Assembly (NCBI RefSeq): GCF_001507435.1
Contig: NZ_LMWH01000248.1
Coordinates: 1-64,000, forward strand
Length of the DNA: 64,000 bases
Source of the DNA: Streptomyces sp. NRRL F-5122
GTDB lineage: Bacteria; Actinomycetota; Actinomycetes; Streptomycetales; Streptomycetaceae
Direction: 5' to 3'
How positions within the stretch are numbered: the first letter of the stretch is position 1; the number at the start of each line of letters is the position of its first letter. Made by a program: the position numbers and the translations under genes. Below, one piece after another: positions 9,316 to 18,043 of the stretch. The notes beneath the pieces are model-generated. The model did no database searches and was not told the origin of the DNA. It saw nothing but the letters and a program-made list of their open reading frames with translations.

Positions 9316-9465
9316 CGCCGTGCCGCAGGGACTTTCCGGGCAGCAGGACCAGGTGGAACCTGCCCGTTGCGGAGCCCGACCGGTCCAGCGGGAGTCATCC
9401 CCTGAGAAGGTGGAGGACGGCAAGCCGATCCTCGGCAAGACGCTCGACAAGGACGTGACGCAATC

Positions 9466-10647
9466 ATGGGGATGACCGAGGTCCCGTCGACTGCCCGGCT
9501 CACGGAGGACGAGCGCGCCATCGTGGAAGTGGTCGCCGACTTCGTCGACAACGAGGTGCTCCCCGTGGTGCGGCAGTTGGAGCACTCCGACACCTACCCC
9601 GAGGAGCTCATCGAGCAGATGAAACGGCTCGGGGTGTTCGGCCTGCTCGTGCCCGCCGAGTACGGCGGTGTTGATGTATCCACCGCCTGCTTCGCCCTGG
9701 TCGCCCAGGAGCTGGCACGCGGCTGGATGTCGCTGGCCGGTGCGATGGGCGGGCACTCCGTGGTGGCCTACCTGATCCGCACCTTCGGCACGCCCGAGCA
9801 GAAGGCGACGTACCTCTCCGCGATGGCCACCGGCGCCTTGCGCGCCACCATGGCGCTGACCGAGCCGGGCGGTGGCTCCGACCTGAAGGCCATGCGGACC
9901 AAGGCGGTACTCGCGGACGGCACATGGACCGTCAACGGCTCGAAGACCTGGATCACCAACTCGCGCCGGGCCGGACTGATCGCACTGCTCACCCGCACCG
10001 GACCCGAACAGGGCAAGGGCTTCTCCATCCTTCTGGTGGAGAGGGATGCCGGTTACGAAGTCTCCAGGGACCTGCCCAAGCTCGGCTACAAGGGTGTCGA
10101 GAGTTGTGAAGTGGTCTTCGACCAGGTGCAGGTCCCTGAGTCCGCTGTCCTCGGCGGTGTGGCCGGCAGCGGCTTCCCGCAGATGATGCGCGGACTGGAG
10201 ATCGGCCGGATCCAGGTGGCATCCAGGGCGCTGGGTGTCGCCCAGGCGGCGCTCAACGACGCCACCCGCTATGCACAGGAGCGGGAGGCCTTCGGCCGTC
10301 CGATCTGGGAGCACCAGTCGATCGGCAACTATCTCGCCGACGGTGCCACCAAACTGCGGGCGGCGCGCCTGCTCACCCTGGACGCTGCCGCCCGGGTGGA
10401 CGCCGGCGAGCGTGCCGACATGGAGGCCGGCATGGCCAAGCTCTTCGCGTCCGAGGTCTGCATGGAGGTCACCCTCAACGCGATCCGGATCCACGGCGGT
10501 TACGGCTACTCCACCGAGTTCGACGTCGAGCGCTATTTCCGGGACGCCCCGCTGATGATCGTGGGTGAGGGCACCAACGAGATCCAGCGCAACGTCATCG
10601 CCAAGCAGCACATCGCCCGCAACCCGATCGACGGCGGAGGCCGCTGA
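9466..10647 (+). CDS. Acyl-CoA dehydrogenase
   Basis: A 393-residue flavoprotein with the full acyl-CoA dehydrogenase fold: an N-terminal helical domain, the middle beta-domain with MALTEPGGGSD, and a C-terminal helical domain with RIHGGYGY and the catalytic-base segment IVGEGTNEIQR (Glu near residue 370). It oxidises an acyl-CoA to the 2-enoyl-CoA with FAD, passing electrons to ETF. It is followed at 113 bp by the hot-dog hydratase on the same strand, which could hydrate its product. Chain specificity is unknown. Confidence 0.92.
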   Translation: MGMTEVPSTARLTEDERAIVEVVADFVDNEVLPVVRQLEHSDTYPEELIEQMKRLGVFGLLVPAEYGGVDVSTACFALVAQELARGWMSLAGAMGGHSVVAYLIRTFGTPEQKATYLSAMATGALRATMALTEPGGGSDLKAMRTKAVLADGTWTVNGSKTWITNSRRAGLIALLTRTGPEQGKGFSILLVERDAGYEVSRDLPKLGYKGVESCEVVFDQVQVPESAVLGGVAGSGFPQMMRGLEIGRIQVASRALGVAQAALNDATRYAQEREAFGRPIWEHQSIGNYLADGATKLRAARLLTLDAAARVDAGERADMEAGMAKLFASEVCMEVTLNAIRIHGGYGYSTEFDVERYFRDAPLMIVGEGTNEIQRNVIAKQHIARNPIDGGGR

Positions 10648-10759
10648 TGAGCCGATCCGACACCCTAACCACGCTCCGCGCCCCGAGGCAGGGGCGGCGC
10701 ATCGGTGCCGGACCCACGGGCGCCGAGACCGTGCCGGCAGCCATAGGGGAGGCGCTGGG

Positions 10760-11641
10760 ATGAGCGGCGCCCCTGAGCATTTCGCGGCCATCGAGGCCGA
10801 TTGGCGTCCGGCGCCCGTCGAGGCCACCGAGTTCGTCACCGCCGCGCCCGTCCGGGCCTTGGCGGGGCTCTTCGACCAGCTGGTCCCGGCGCTGGGCGTC
10901 GGCGATCCGCTGCCTCCCTTGTGGCACTGGCTGTACGTGCTGGACCGCCCGGCCCAGGCCGATCTGGGCGAGGACGGCCACCCTCGCGACGGCGGGCTCT
11001 TCCTGCCACCGCTGCCGGACCGGCGTCGGATGTTCGGTGGAGGACGGCTGGAATTCCGTGCCCCGATCCGCGTCGGCGATCTTCTCACCCGCCGTTCCGA
11101 GGTCGCGAGCGTACGCGTACGGCATGGCGGATCCGGCCGGCTGCTGCTGGTGACGGTACGTCATGAATATCTCGTCGACGGCGAGATCCGCACGGTCGAG
11201 GAGCAGGACCTCGTCTACAAGCAGGCAGGCATGCCGCCTGTCCCCGAGCCCGTCGGGGAAGCGGTCCCGGCCGCGCCAGCCGAAGTGCCGCCCGCCCCCT
11301 GGGCGTTCACCCTGCGGCCGGACCCGACACTGCTCTTCCGCTTCAGCGCGCTCACCTACAACGCCCACCGCATCCACTACGACCGCGACTATGCGCGGGA
11401 CGTGGAGGGCTACCCGGACCTGGTCGTGCACGGCCCCCTGCTGGCCCTGTCGCTGCTGGAACTCCCTCGCCGCTGCGCCCCGGAACGCGCCGTGACCGCC
11501 CTCGCGTTCCGATCGAGAGCCCCTCTCTTCGCGCCGAGGGACATCGAGGTGACGGGCGTTCCGGAAGGCGACCGTGCGGTGCTCTCGGCAGGCCTCCCGG
11601 GCGCCGCTCCCGGGATCACCGCGTCCGTGAGCCTTCGCTGA
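10760..11641 (+). CDS. FAS1-like/MaoC-type double hot-dog hydratase (3-methylfumaryl-CoA hydratase-like)
   Basis: A 293-residue protein with an N-terminal FAS1-like dehydratase hot-dog (residues about 5-140, FRAPIRVGDLL) and a C-terminal MaoC-like hot-dog (about 185-285) carrying YNAHRIHYDRDYA, which holds the Asn-x-His and Ile-His hydratase residues. Size and layout resemble mesaconyl-C4-CoA (3-methylfumaryl-CoA) hydratase. With the neighbouring CaiB-type transferases this suggests hydration of a CoA-activated branched or dicarboxylic enoate. The ATG at 10760 removes a non-homologous upstream extension. Exact substrate inferred only. Confidence 0.75.
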   Translation: MSGAPEHFAAIEADWRPAPVEATEFVTAAPVRALAGLFDQLVPALGVGDPLPPLWHWLYVLDRPAQADLGEDGHPRDGGLFLPPLPDRRRMFGGGRLEFRAPIRVGDLLTRRSEVASVRVRHGGSGRLLLVTVRHEYLVDGEIRTVEEQDLVYKQAGMPPVPEPVGEAVPAAPAEVPPAPWAFTLRPDPTLLFRFSALTYNAHRIHYDRDYARDVEGYPDLVVHGPLLALSLLELPRRCAPERAVTALAFRSRAPLFAPRDIEVTGVPEGDRAVLSAGLPGAAPGITASVSLR

Positions 11642-11674
11642 CTTCGCTGACGGGGCGGGATGTCCGGGCGGTCG

Positions 11675-11693
11675 GCGCCCCGCTGAGGGGCGC
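11675..11693. terminator. Hairpin between convergent genes
   Basis: GCGCCCC (11675-11681) and GGGGCGC (11687-11693) form a 7-bp stem between the convergent hydratase and CoA-transferase genes. It could serve both directions. Confidence 0.4.
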
Positions 11694-11738
11694 GGAGGCC
11701 GCTGCGGGAGGGCTGGGAGGACATCGTGAACTCCTCGG

Positions 11739-12923
11739 TCAGACCGAGCCGTCGGCGTGCAGCGCCTTGATCGCTTCGTCGTCGTAGCCGAGCGCGCGCA
11801 GCACGGTGTCGGTGTGCTCGCCCACGGCCGGGACCGGGTCCATCCGCGGGGTGACTCCGTGCAGGGTGGCAGGGGGCAGCAGGGCCCTGATGGGCCCGCA
11901 CGGTGTCTCGACCTCACGCCATCGGTCACGGCCGGCCAGAACGGGATGGTCCCAATAGTCGGCGACCGAGTTGAGCCGGGCATTGGCGACATTGGCCCGG
12001 TCCAGCAACTCGATGGCTGCGGCGGCGTCGAGGTCGGCGAAGCGTTCGCCGATGAGCGAGTTGAGTTCCTCGCGGTTGGCCACCCGGGCGGAGCCACGGT
12101 GAAAACGCTCGTCAGCGGCGATGTCCGGGGCCTTGAGGAAGACCTTGCAGAACGAGGCCCACTCTCGTTCGTTCTGGATGGCGAGCAGGACGGTCCCGCC
12201 GTCGCGCGCCGTGAACGGCCCGTAGGGGGCGATGGTGGCGTGCTGGGCGCCGAACCGGGCGGGCTCCACGCCGCTGTAAGCCGTGTAGTAGGCGGGTGAG
12301 CCCATCCACTCCGAGAGCGCCTCGAAGAGGGAGACCTCGACCGGGGTGCCGCGGCCGGTGGTGGCGCGCCGGATCAGCGCTGTGAGGATGCCGGAGTAGG
12401 CGTACATGCCGGCCGCGATGTCGGCGATCGAGATGCCGACCTTGGCGGGTTCCTCGGGGGAGCCGGTCAGGGAGACGACGCCGGTCTCGCACTGGACCAG
12501 CAGGTCGTACGCCTTGCGGTCGGCCCATGGGCCGTGGTTGCCGTAACCGGAGATGTCGCAGACGATCAGCTTGGGGTGGCACTCCGCAAGATCCTCGGCG
12601 CCGAGGCCGAGCCGGCGGGTGGCGCCGGGGGCGAGGTTCTGGACGAACACGTCTGCGTCGACAAGCAGCCTGTCCAACACCTCGCGGCCGCCAGGGGACT
12701 TGAGGTCGAGGGTGACCGACTCCTTCGAGCGGTTGAGCCAGACGAAGTAGCTGGACTGACCGTGCACCGACTCGTCGTAGGCGCGGGCGAAGTCACCGAC
12801 GCCGGGGCGCTCGATCTTGATGACCCGGGCTCCGAGGTCCGCGAGCTGGCGGGTGGCGAACGGAGCGGCGACGGCCTGCTCCAGGCTCACCACCGTGATC
12901 CCTTCCAGGGGCAGGGCGGTCAC
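11739..12923 (-). CDS. CaiB/BaiF-family CoA transferase (1)
   Basis: A 394-residue family III CoA transferase: VVSLEQAVAAPFATRQLADLGARVIKIE at the N-terminus (shown here as the family's opening block), LNRSKESVTLDLKSPGG, and the segment GISIADIAAGMYAYSG, whose Asp is at the position of the catalytic aspartate that forms the acyl anhydride. The GTG at 12923 is preferred because GGAGG lies six bases upstream. It has the same orientation as the operon at 13892-20006 but is separated from it by an IS remnant, so it may once have been part of it. Acyl donor and acceptor unknown. Confidence 0.9.
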   Translation of the reverse strand: MTALPLEGITVVSLEQAVAAPFATRQLADLGARVIKIERPGVGDFARAYDESVHGQSSYFVWLNRSKESVTLDLKSPGGREVLDRLLVDADVFVQNLAPGATRRLGLGAEDLAECHPKLIVCDISGYGNHGPWADRKAYDLLVQCETGVVSLTGSPEEPAKVGISIADIAAGMYAYSGILTALIRRATTGRGTPVEVSLFEALSEWMGSPAYYTAYSGVEPARFGAQHATIAPYGPFTARDGGTVLLAIQNEREWASFCKVFLKAPDIAADERFHRGSARVANREELNSLIGERFADLDAAAAIELLDRANVANARLNSVADYWDHPVLAGRDRWREVETPCGPIRALLPPATLHGVTPRMDPVPAVGEHTDTVLRALGYDDEAIKALHADGSV

Positions 12924-13079
12924 TGGGCCTCCTCGGTTCCGGCCGACGTCGTCGAGCAAGACCATCACATCCTGGCCCCCGCTGCGACCAAGAGCGCGGA
13001 CACGGTGCTTCGGAGATGTCGGGGCGGTCATGTCCGGACCGGCACTCCAGGCCCAACGGCCGGGGGGAGACAGGTCACC

Positions 13080-13612
13080 GGGTTCCTCCGAGGATGCCCC
13101 GGCCTTCAGGCCGTGGAGGAATTGGATCCCTGTGGAGCAGGGCGGGGGAAGGGCAACCGTCGCCAGGGCGATTGGTCGTCCACCACGGCATGGGGTGAGA
13201 AGGCCCGTCTTGATCAAGAGCTCCCGACTGTCAGTCCTCCCGGATAGATTCGGGTTCATGACGAAGGCGGCCGACGCCGCTCTCTCGGCTACCAAGCGCG
13301 CCCTGATCGAGATGGGCCGTAAGCATGGGCGGGATGTGCGCCTGGTGCATCCCGCGCACACCACGATGGAGTGCCCTGCACGCGATGCGGAGCCGTGCGC
13401 CCTCGGGACAAGAATTCCGCGTTCGTGATGCTGGTCCGGGCGGGTTGGTGCCCGGCAGGTGCTGAGGGCGTAAGACCTTCCGGGCCGCTGGCCCGGAAGG
13501 CTGCCTGAGCCTGGAATCCCCATACACGCCCGAAGGCGCCCCGCAAGGGGCGTCCGGCCACAAGGCCGGACGGGAATCCCCCGCCTCCAGACGGGGGAGC
13601 CTTCAATCAAGG
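13080..13612 (+). mobile_element. Degenerate IS200/IS605-group (TnpB-type) element
   Basis: Two hairpin ends of the kind that border TnpB elements in Streptomyces occur here: one with GGCCTTCAGGCC in a CCCC..GGAGGAATT context near 13095, and CCCCCGCCTCCAGACGGGGG followed by AGCCTTCAAT near 13577-13610. Between them 13258-13428 encodes RLVHPAHTTMECPA, which resembles the TnpB C-terminal zinc ribbon (usually NPAYTSQTCSxCG), with cysteines lost. No full transposase is left. The remnant sits inside the acyl-CoA island. The remaining parts of 12924-13891 show no gene. Confidence 0.55.
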
Positions 13613-13891
13613 ACCACAACCGGCCGGAACGGCGCACTCATGGACAACGGCACCCCGCCGCCTCATCGTGCGGCGAGGTGCCGTCGGCTCTTTGTGCCGG
13701 TTCCTCTCGTCAACGCGGAATCCCATGGCCTGTCCGACGGTCCGGGGCGCCGGAGGACGACGCTCCGCGGCGTCGATGTCATGCGTGATGTCTCGCACGA
13801 CCGGCGGTGTTCCGGCACTGTGGGAGTTCGAGGCTCACGGCCAGTGCGCTGAGACGGCGTCCCGAGTGGGTCTCTCCCGACATCGTGCTCA

Positions 13892-15121
13892 TCACGCAGC
13901 CTCCTCTTCCGGAGCGCCAGGGATCGCTCCCTGGCTGCGCAGCCGTACGACATCGGCGGGGCTGAAGCCCAGCTCGGCGAGGACCTCGTCGTTGTGCTCG
14001 CCGAGGTCCGGCGCACGCTTGGCCGCCACCTTCGGCACCCCGCGCAGATTGATCGGGCTGCTGACGGTCTCCTTCAGATCGCTGACGCCTTCCAGGGGCA
14101 CCACGATGTCGTTGGCGCGCAACTGCACGTCCTGCGCGGCCTCCTCCGGAGTCTGGATGAGGCTGAAGGTGATGCGCTCCCGGTCCAGGGCGTCCTTCCA
14201 GTGGGCGAAGGACTGCGAACGGAACTCGGCGTCGAGCACCTCGCTCACGGCGGCGGCGTTCTTGACCAGGGCCTCGGCGTCGGCGAAGCGGGGGTCCTCG
14301 AGCAGCTCGGGGCGCCCGACGGCGCGCGCCAGTCCCGGCCAGTGCAGGGACGAGGTTGCCAGCATGAACCACCGGCCGTCCGCCGTGCGGTAGGGGTTGG
14401 TCAACGCGTTCACCGGTGCGTTGCGGTCGTGCAGCTCGAACGGCGTGCCCCCGGCGAGCGCACCGGCCACGAGGGTTCCGGTGGCCCAGACCCCGGTGGC
14501 GAGCAGTGAGGTTCCGACACTGGTCCCCTCCCCGGTCCGTTCGCGGTGGTACAAGGCTGTCACGATGGCCCCGTAGATCGCGACGGCCGTCGTGTAGTCG
14601 CCGCTGCCCCAGACCGGCACCGTGGGCGGGGCTCCCGCGTCCCGGGTGGAGGCCAGCAGGCCGCTGCGCGACCAGAAGGCGGTCAGGTCGAAGCCCGGCT
14701 GCCTGGCGTCGGGGCCTGCATCACCGAACCCGGTGATGTCGGCGTAGACGACCCTCGGGTTCCAGCTCGAGACCTGGTCGTAGCCGAGGTGCAGCTTTTC
14801 GCGTGTACCGTGCGGGAAGTTGGTGATCACCACGTCGGCCCACTCGACGAGGCGCTTGAGAACCTCGGTGGACGCGGGGGACTTCAGGTCGATCACCATG
14901 CCGCGCTTGTTGCGGTTGGCGAGGTGCCAGCCGTAGTTGGCCTCCGCCCGGGGGCTGGGCGGCACGAAGCTCAGCCGCCGCTGGGGGTCGCCCTGACCCG
15001 GCGGCTCGATCTTGACGACGTCCGCTCCGAAGTCGGAGAGCATGGTGGCCGCCGCCGGTCCCGCGATGTATGTCGACGCGTCCAGGACCTTCAGGCCGGT
15101 GAAGACGGAATGTGTGGTCAT
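13892..15121 (-). CDS. CaiB/BaiF-family CoA transferase (2)
   Basis: A 409-residue family III CoA transferase beginning FTGLKVLDASTYIAGPAAA, with NKRGMVIDLKSP and GSGDYTTAVAIYGAIVTAL, where the Asp is the candidate catalytic residue. The ATG at 15121 lies five bases after the stop of the upstream acyl-CoA dehydrogenase, which argues for translational coupling. It is the last gene of the minus-strand operon 20006-13892. It could activate the free acid or return CoA from the product; three paralogous transferases in one locus suggest two different acids are handled. Confidence 0.92.
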   Translation of the reverse strand: MTTHSVFTGLKVLDASTYIAGPAAATMLSDFGADVVKIEPPGQGDPQRRLSFVPPSPRAEANYGWHLANRNKRGMVIDLKSPASTEVLKRLVEWADVVITNFPHGTREKLHLGYDQVSSWNPRVVYADITGFGDAGPDARQPGFDLTAFWSRSGLLASTRDAGAPPTVPVWGSGDYTTAVAIYGAIVTALYHRERTGEGTSVGTSLLATGVWATGTLVAGALAGGTPFELHDRNAPVNALTNPYRTADGRWFMLATSSLHWPGLARAVGRPELLEDPRFADAEALVKNAAAVSEVLDAEFRSQSFAHWKDALDRERITFSLIQTPEEAAQDVQLRANDIVVPLEGVSDLKETVSSPINLRGVPKVAAKRAPDLGEHNDEVLAELGFSPADVVRLRSQGAIPGAPEEEAA

Positions 15122-15126
15122 CGCCG

Positions 15127-16347
15127 TCACCCCACGAAGGCGCTGTGGCCGGTGATCGACTTGCCGACGATGAGGGTCTGCATCTGGTGCGTGCCCTCGT
15201 AGGAGTAGAGGGCTTCGGCGTCGGAGAAGAACCGGGCGACGTCGTAGTCGAGGAGGATTCCGTTGCCGCCGAAGAGTTCGCGGCTCCAGGCGACGACCTC
15301 GCGCATTCGGGCTGCGACGTACTCCTTGGCCAGCGCGGAGTGTTCGTCGCGGAAGATGCCCTGGTCCTGCAGCCGGGCGAGTTGTATCAGCATGCCCCAG
15401 CAGGCGGTGATGTTGCCCAGGCTCTTGACCAGCAGGTCCTGCACCAGCTGGAACTTCGCGATGGGTCGGCCGAAGGCGATGCGTTCCTTCGCGTAGTCGA
15501 GCGCGAGTTCGTAGGCGCCGATCATGACGCCGAGGGCCTGCCAGGCGACCCCGCTGCGCGTCTGGCGCAGCACCTCGGCGACGTCGCGGAAGCCCTTGAT
15601 GTTCTGCAGCCGGTTGGCCTCGGGCACACGGACGTTGGTCAGGGTGATCTCGGCGTTCTGCACGATGCGCAGTGCGATCTTGCCCTCGATCTTCTCGGGC
15701 TTGAAGCCGGGGGTGCCCTTCTCGACGACGAAGGCCTTGACCTTGTTGTCGTCGACGTCCCGGGCGAAGACCACGACGTAGTCGGCGAATGTGGCATTGC
15801 CGATCCACTTCTTGGCGCCGTTGAGGACCCAGGTGTCACCGTCGCGCCGGGCGGTGGTGCGCATGCCGCCGGAGACGTCGGAGCCGCCGAGCGGTTCGGT
15901 CAGCGCAAACGCTCCGATCTTCTCCATCGTGGCCATGGCGGGCAGGAACCTGTCGCGCTGCTCCTGGTCGCCGCCGTAGTAGATGGAGTAGAAGCCGAGT
16001 CCGTTGTGGACGCCGAAGAAGGTGGCGGTAGAGGCGTCGACGCGGCCGAGCTCAGTGGCGAGCATGCCACCCAACAGGTGGCTGCCGGCCGGCTTGTGGT
16101 CGCCGTACCCCTCGTAGGCGAGGGCGGCCAGTCCGCTGCTGCGGAACTTCTCGATGTACTCGAAGGGGAATTCGGCCTTGCCCCAGTACTCGTTGACCAG
16201 CGGCTTGATCTCCTTGCGCAGGAAGGCGCGGGCGTCGAGCAGTATCTTGCGCTCCTCGTCCGAAAGCAGCGTCTCGTAGCGGTAGAAGTCGGCGGCCGGC
16301 AGGTCGTCCAGCGGGGCGGCGGGGGTGGGGACGGGGGTGGTGGTCAT
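15127..16347 (-). CDS. Acyl-CoA dehydrogenase (glutaryl-CoA dehydrogenase/CaiA-like group)
   Basis: A 406-residue acyl-CoA dehydrogenase with FALTEPLGGSDVSGG in the FAD-contact region, RIAFGRPIAKFQLVQ, and the catalytic segment YSYEGTHQMQTLIVGKSITG. In glutaryl-CoA dehydrogenases and crotonobetainyl-CoA reductase the Glu in YEGTH is the base. The ATG at 16347 follows AAGGAGAAC and lies one base after the preceding stop codon. Within the operon it could act on the same substrate as the hydratase and dehydrogenase beside it. Whether it oxidises or reduces is not decidable here. Confidence 0.92.
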   Translation of the reverse strand: MTTTPVPTPAAPLDDLPAADFYRYETLLSDEERKILLDARAFLRKEIKPLVNEYWGKAEFPFEYIEKFRSSGLAALAYEGYGDHKPAGSHLLGGMLATELGRVDASTATFFGVHNGLGFYSIYYGGDQEQRDRFLPAMATMEKIGAFALTEPLGGSDVSGGMRTTARRDGDTWVLNGAKKWIGNATFADYVVVFARDVDDNKVKAFVVEKGTPGFKPEKIEGKIALRIVQNAEITLTNVRVPEANRLQNIKGFRDVAEVLRQTRSGVAWQALGVMIGAYELALDYAKERIAFGRPIAKFQLVQDLLVKSLGNITACWGMLIQLARLQDQGIFRDEHSALAKEYVAARMREVVAWSRELFGGNGILLDYDVARFFSDAEALYSYEGTHQMQTLIVGKSITGHSAFVG

Positions 16348-16348
16348 C

Positions 16349-17299
16349 TCAGTTCTCCTTCTGGTGCTGATTGCGACGGATGTCCGCCAGGGCGGACAGG
16401 ACGGCGAGTTGCCTGCGGTCACGGGCTTCGGCGAGGTCGGCGTACGGGGTGGACTTGTAGGCCTTCTCCACCGCTTGGACGACCCGCTCCTGGTCCTCGG
16501 GCTCCTGGGAGGGCTCACCGAGGGACATCTGCTGCATCGACGAACCGATGTGCTCGGTGATGTGGCGGTAGCCGCCGGGCCCACCGCCCAGGTGCGCGCC
16601 CAGGAAGGGACCGACCGTCGCCCAGCGGATGCCGAGCGAGTGGGTCACCACCGTGTCCAGGTCCTCGGGGGTCACCACGCCCTGCTGGACGAGGTAGACG
16701 GCCTGGCGGCTGAGCGCGTTCTGGAGACGGTTGCCCACGAACCCGGGAATCTCCTGGCGTTCGACGACGGGCGTACGACCGACGGCGGTGTAGAAGGCGA
16801 CGGCCGCCTGCACGGACTCCTCGGTGGTGCGCTCGCCGGGCACCACCTCGACGAGCGGCAGCAGGTGGGGCGGGTTGAACGGATGTCCGATGAGGATCCG
16901 GCCGGCGTCCTCGATGTCCGTGGTGAAGGCGGTCGCCGGGATCGCCGACGACGAGCTCAGCAGCAGTGCGTGTCCAGGGGCTTCCCGGACGAGCTGGGCG
17001 AACAGCTCCTTCTTGAACTCCACGCGTTCCGGGGCGTTTTCCTGGACGACGTCCGCGTCGCGGACCGCTTGGGTCACATCGGCGGCGAGATGTACACGTG
17101 CGGCGAGGCCGTCGGTGTCCAGGCCCTGTGCGGCCAGGTGCGGACCGAACGCGGCAAGTGCCTCGGCGACCGCCTCCGCCAGATCGGGCCGCGGGTCGCT
17201 GACGTGGACGGTCAGACCGTGTGCGGCGAACAAGGCTGTCCAGGACAGTCCGATGGTGCCCGCCCCGATCACGGCGGCGGTACGGATGGGGTGTGTCAC
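16349..17299 (-). CDS. 3-hydroxyacyl-CoA dehydrogenase family protein (lambda-crystallin/carnitine dehydrogenase size class)
   Basis: A 316-residue NAD-dependent dehydrogenase with an N-terminal Rossmann motif GAGTIG (residues 12-17), SSSSAIPATAF and the catalytic-His region GHPFNPPHLLPLVEVV, then the C-terminal helical dimer domain with EIPGFVGNRLQ. Length and HPFNPPHLLPLVE are typical of 3-hydroxybutyryl-CoA, L-carnitine and L-gulonate dehydrogenases, not of the large fusion enzymes. GTG start overlaps the decarboxylase stop in a GTGA. It would oxidise a 3-hydroxy group to the 3-oxo compound used by the next enzyme. Confidence 0.9.
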   Translation of the reverse strand: MTHPIRTAAVIGAGTIGLSWTALFAAHGLTVHVSDPRPDLAEAVAEALAAFGPHLAAQGLDTDGLAARVHLAADVTQAVRDADVVQENAPERVEFKKELFAQLVREAPGHALLLSSSSAIPATAFTTDIEDAGRILIGHPFNPPHLLPLVEVVPGERTTEESVQAAVAFYTAVGRTPVVERQEIPGFVGNRLQNALSRQAVYLVQQGVVTPEDLDTVVTHSLGIRWATVGPFLGAHLGGGPGGYRHITEHIGSSMQQMSLGEPSQEPEDQERVVQAVEKAYKSTPYADLAEARDRRQLAVLSALADIRRNQHQKEN

Positions 17300-18042
17300 T
17301 GCACGTCTCCCTTCAGATAGTCGAAGACCGGCTCGACCGGAGCGAGGGTCAGGTCGGTGAGGATGTGGCTGGCGGAGACGACCTCGAGCACGGGCAGGTC
17401 CGCCAGCGGGGCGAGGACGTGGGCGAAGAGCTGGAGCCGTGCGGGGCCCGTGTAGGCCTCCTTGACGACCACGTCGGTGATCTCGGTGCGCACCAGTTCC
17501 TGGACACGCATGCCACTCCGGTAGCCCGGGACGGCCTTGAGCATGAAGGTGGGCACGGTGATCTGGGCCCTGGCCGTGTCCTCGTCGAGGGGCTGGTGCT
17601 TGTAGCCCATGGTCGCGGTGGCGACGCGAAGGGTTCCGTGGTCGAGGGTGCCGACGAGCGCCCCGTGGTCGACGTACAGGCTGGGTGCGCCGATGACCTT
17701 CGGATATGCGCTGACCTCGCGCCCGGACGCGGTGGCCGGGAAGTTGTCGAGGTACATCGCGTGCAGGTACTCGCCCTGTTCGCCCTCGAAGTGGACCTGG
17801 ATGGCCTGTCCCGCCTCGGTGTAGGGCCCGAACCCGCTGACGTCGCCCATCTTCATGACCTCGAAGCGGACCAGCGGTTCGCCGATCCCAAGGGGTTCGG
17901 GGACGACGGCACGCAGTGCGCCGGGGTCGGTGCGGTAGACGATGTTGAGGTACTCGCGGTCGGTGAAGCGGGGGACCGTAGACGCGTACGCCGGGCTGGT
18001 CAGTGGGGTGGTCAGGTGCTTCCTGACGTCCTCGATGCGCAT
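17296..18042 (-). CDS. Acetoacetate decarboxylase family protein
   Basis: A 248-residue protein covering the whole ADC fold. In REVSAYPKVIG, Lys115 aligns with the Schiff-base lysine of the clostridial enzyme, but the adjacent Lys116, which helps lower its pKa there, is Val. So it may be a decarboxylase with altered tuning or a different lyase of the family. It is embedded in the operon, one base after the enoyl-CoA hydratase stop and overlapping the hydroxyacyl-CoA dehydrogenase start by four bases, so a role in cleaving the pathway's 3-oxo acid is a reasonable inference. Confidence 0.88.
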   Translation of the reverse strand: MRIEDVRKHLTTPLTSPAYASTVPRFTDREYLNIVYRTDPGALRAVVPEPLGIGEPLVRFEVMKMGDVSGFGPYTEAGQAIQVHFEGEQGEYLHAMYLDNFPATASGREVSAYPKVIGAPSLYVDHGALVGTLDHGTLRVATATMGYKHQPLDEDTARAQITVPTFMLKAVPGYRSGMRVQELVRTEITDVVVKEAYTGPARLQLFAHVLAPLADLPVLEVVSASHILTDLTLAPVEPVFDYLKGDVQ

Positions 18043-18043
18043 G

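Noticed and set aside
8041..11088. A 1015-codon open frame on the minus strand
   Set aside because: It is antisense to the beta-helix, acyl-CoA dehydrogenase and hydratase genes, all with clear families and start signals. Long antisense frames are expected at this GC content; its own protein has no domain.
11739..13637. Upstream extension of CoA transferase 1 to 632 codons
   Set aside because: The extra N-terminus covers the IS remnant and has no homology; GGAGG marks GTG 12923.
15112..16560. A 482-codon plus-strand frame
   Set aside because: Antisense to an acyl-CoA dehydrogenase with complete active-site motifs and a strong ribosome-binding site.
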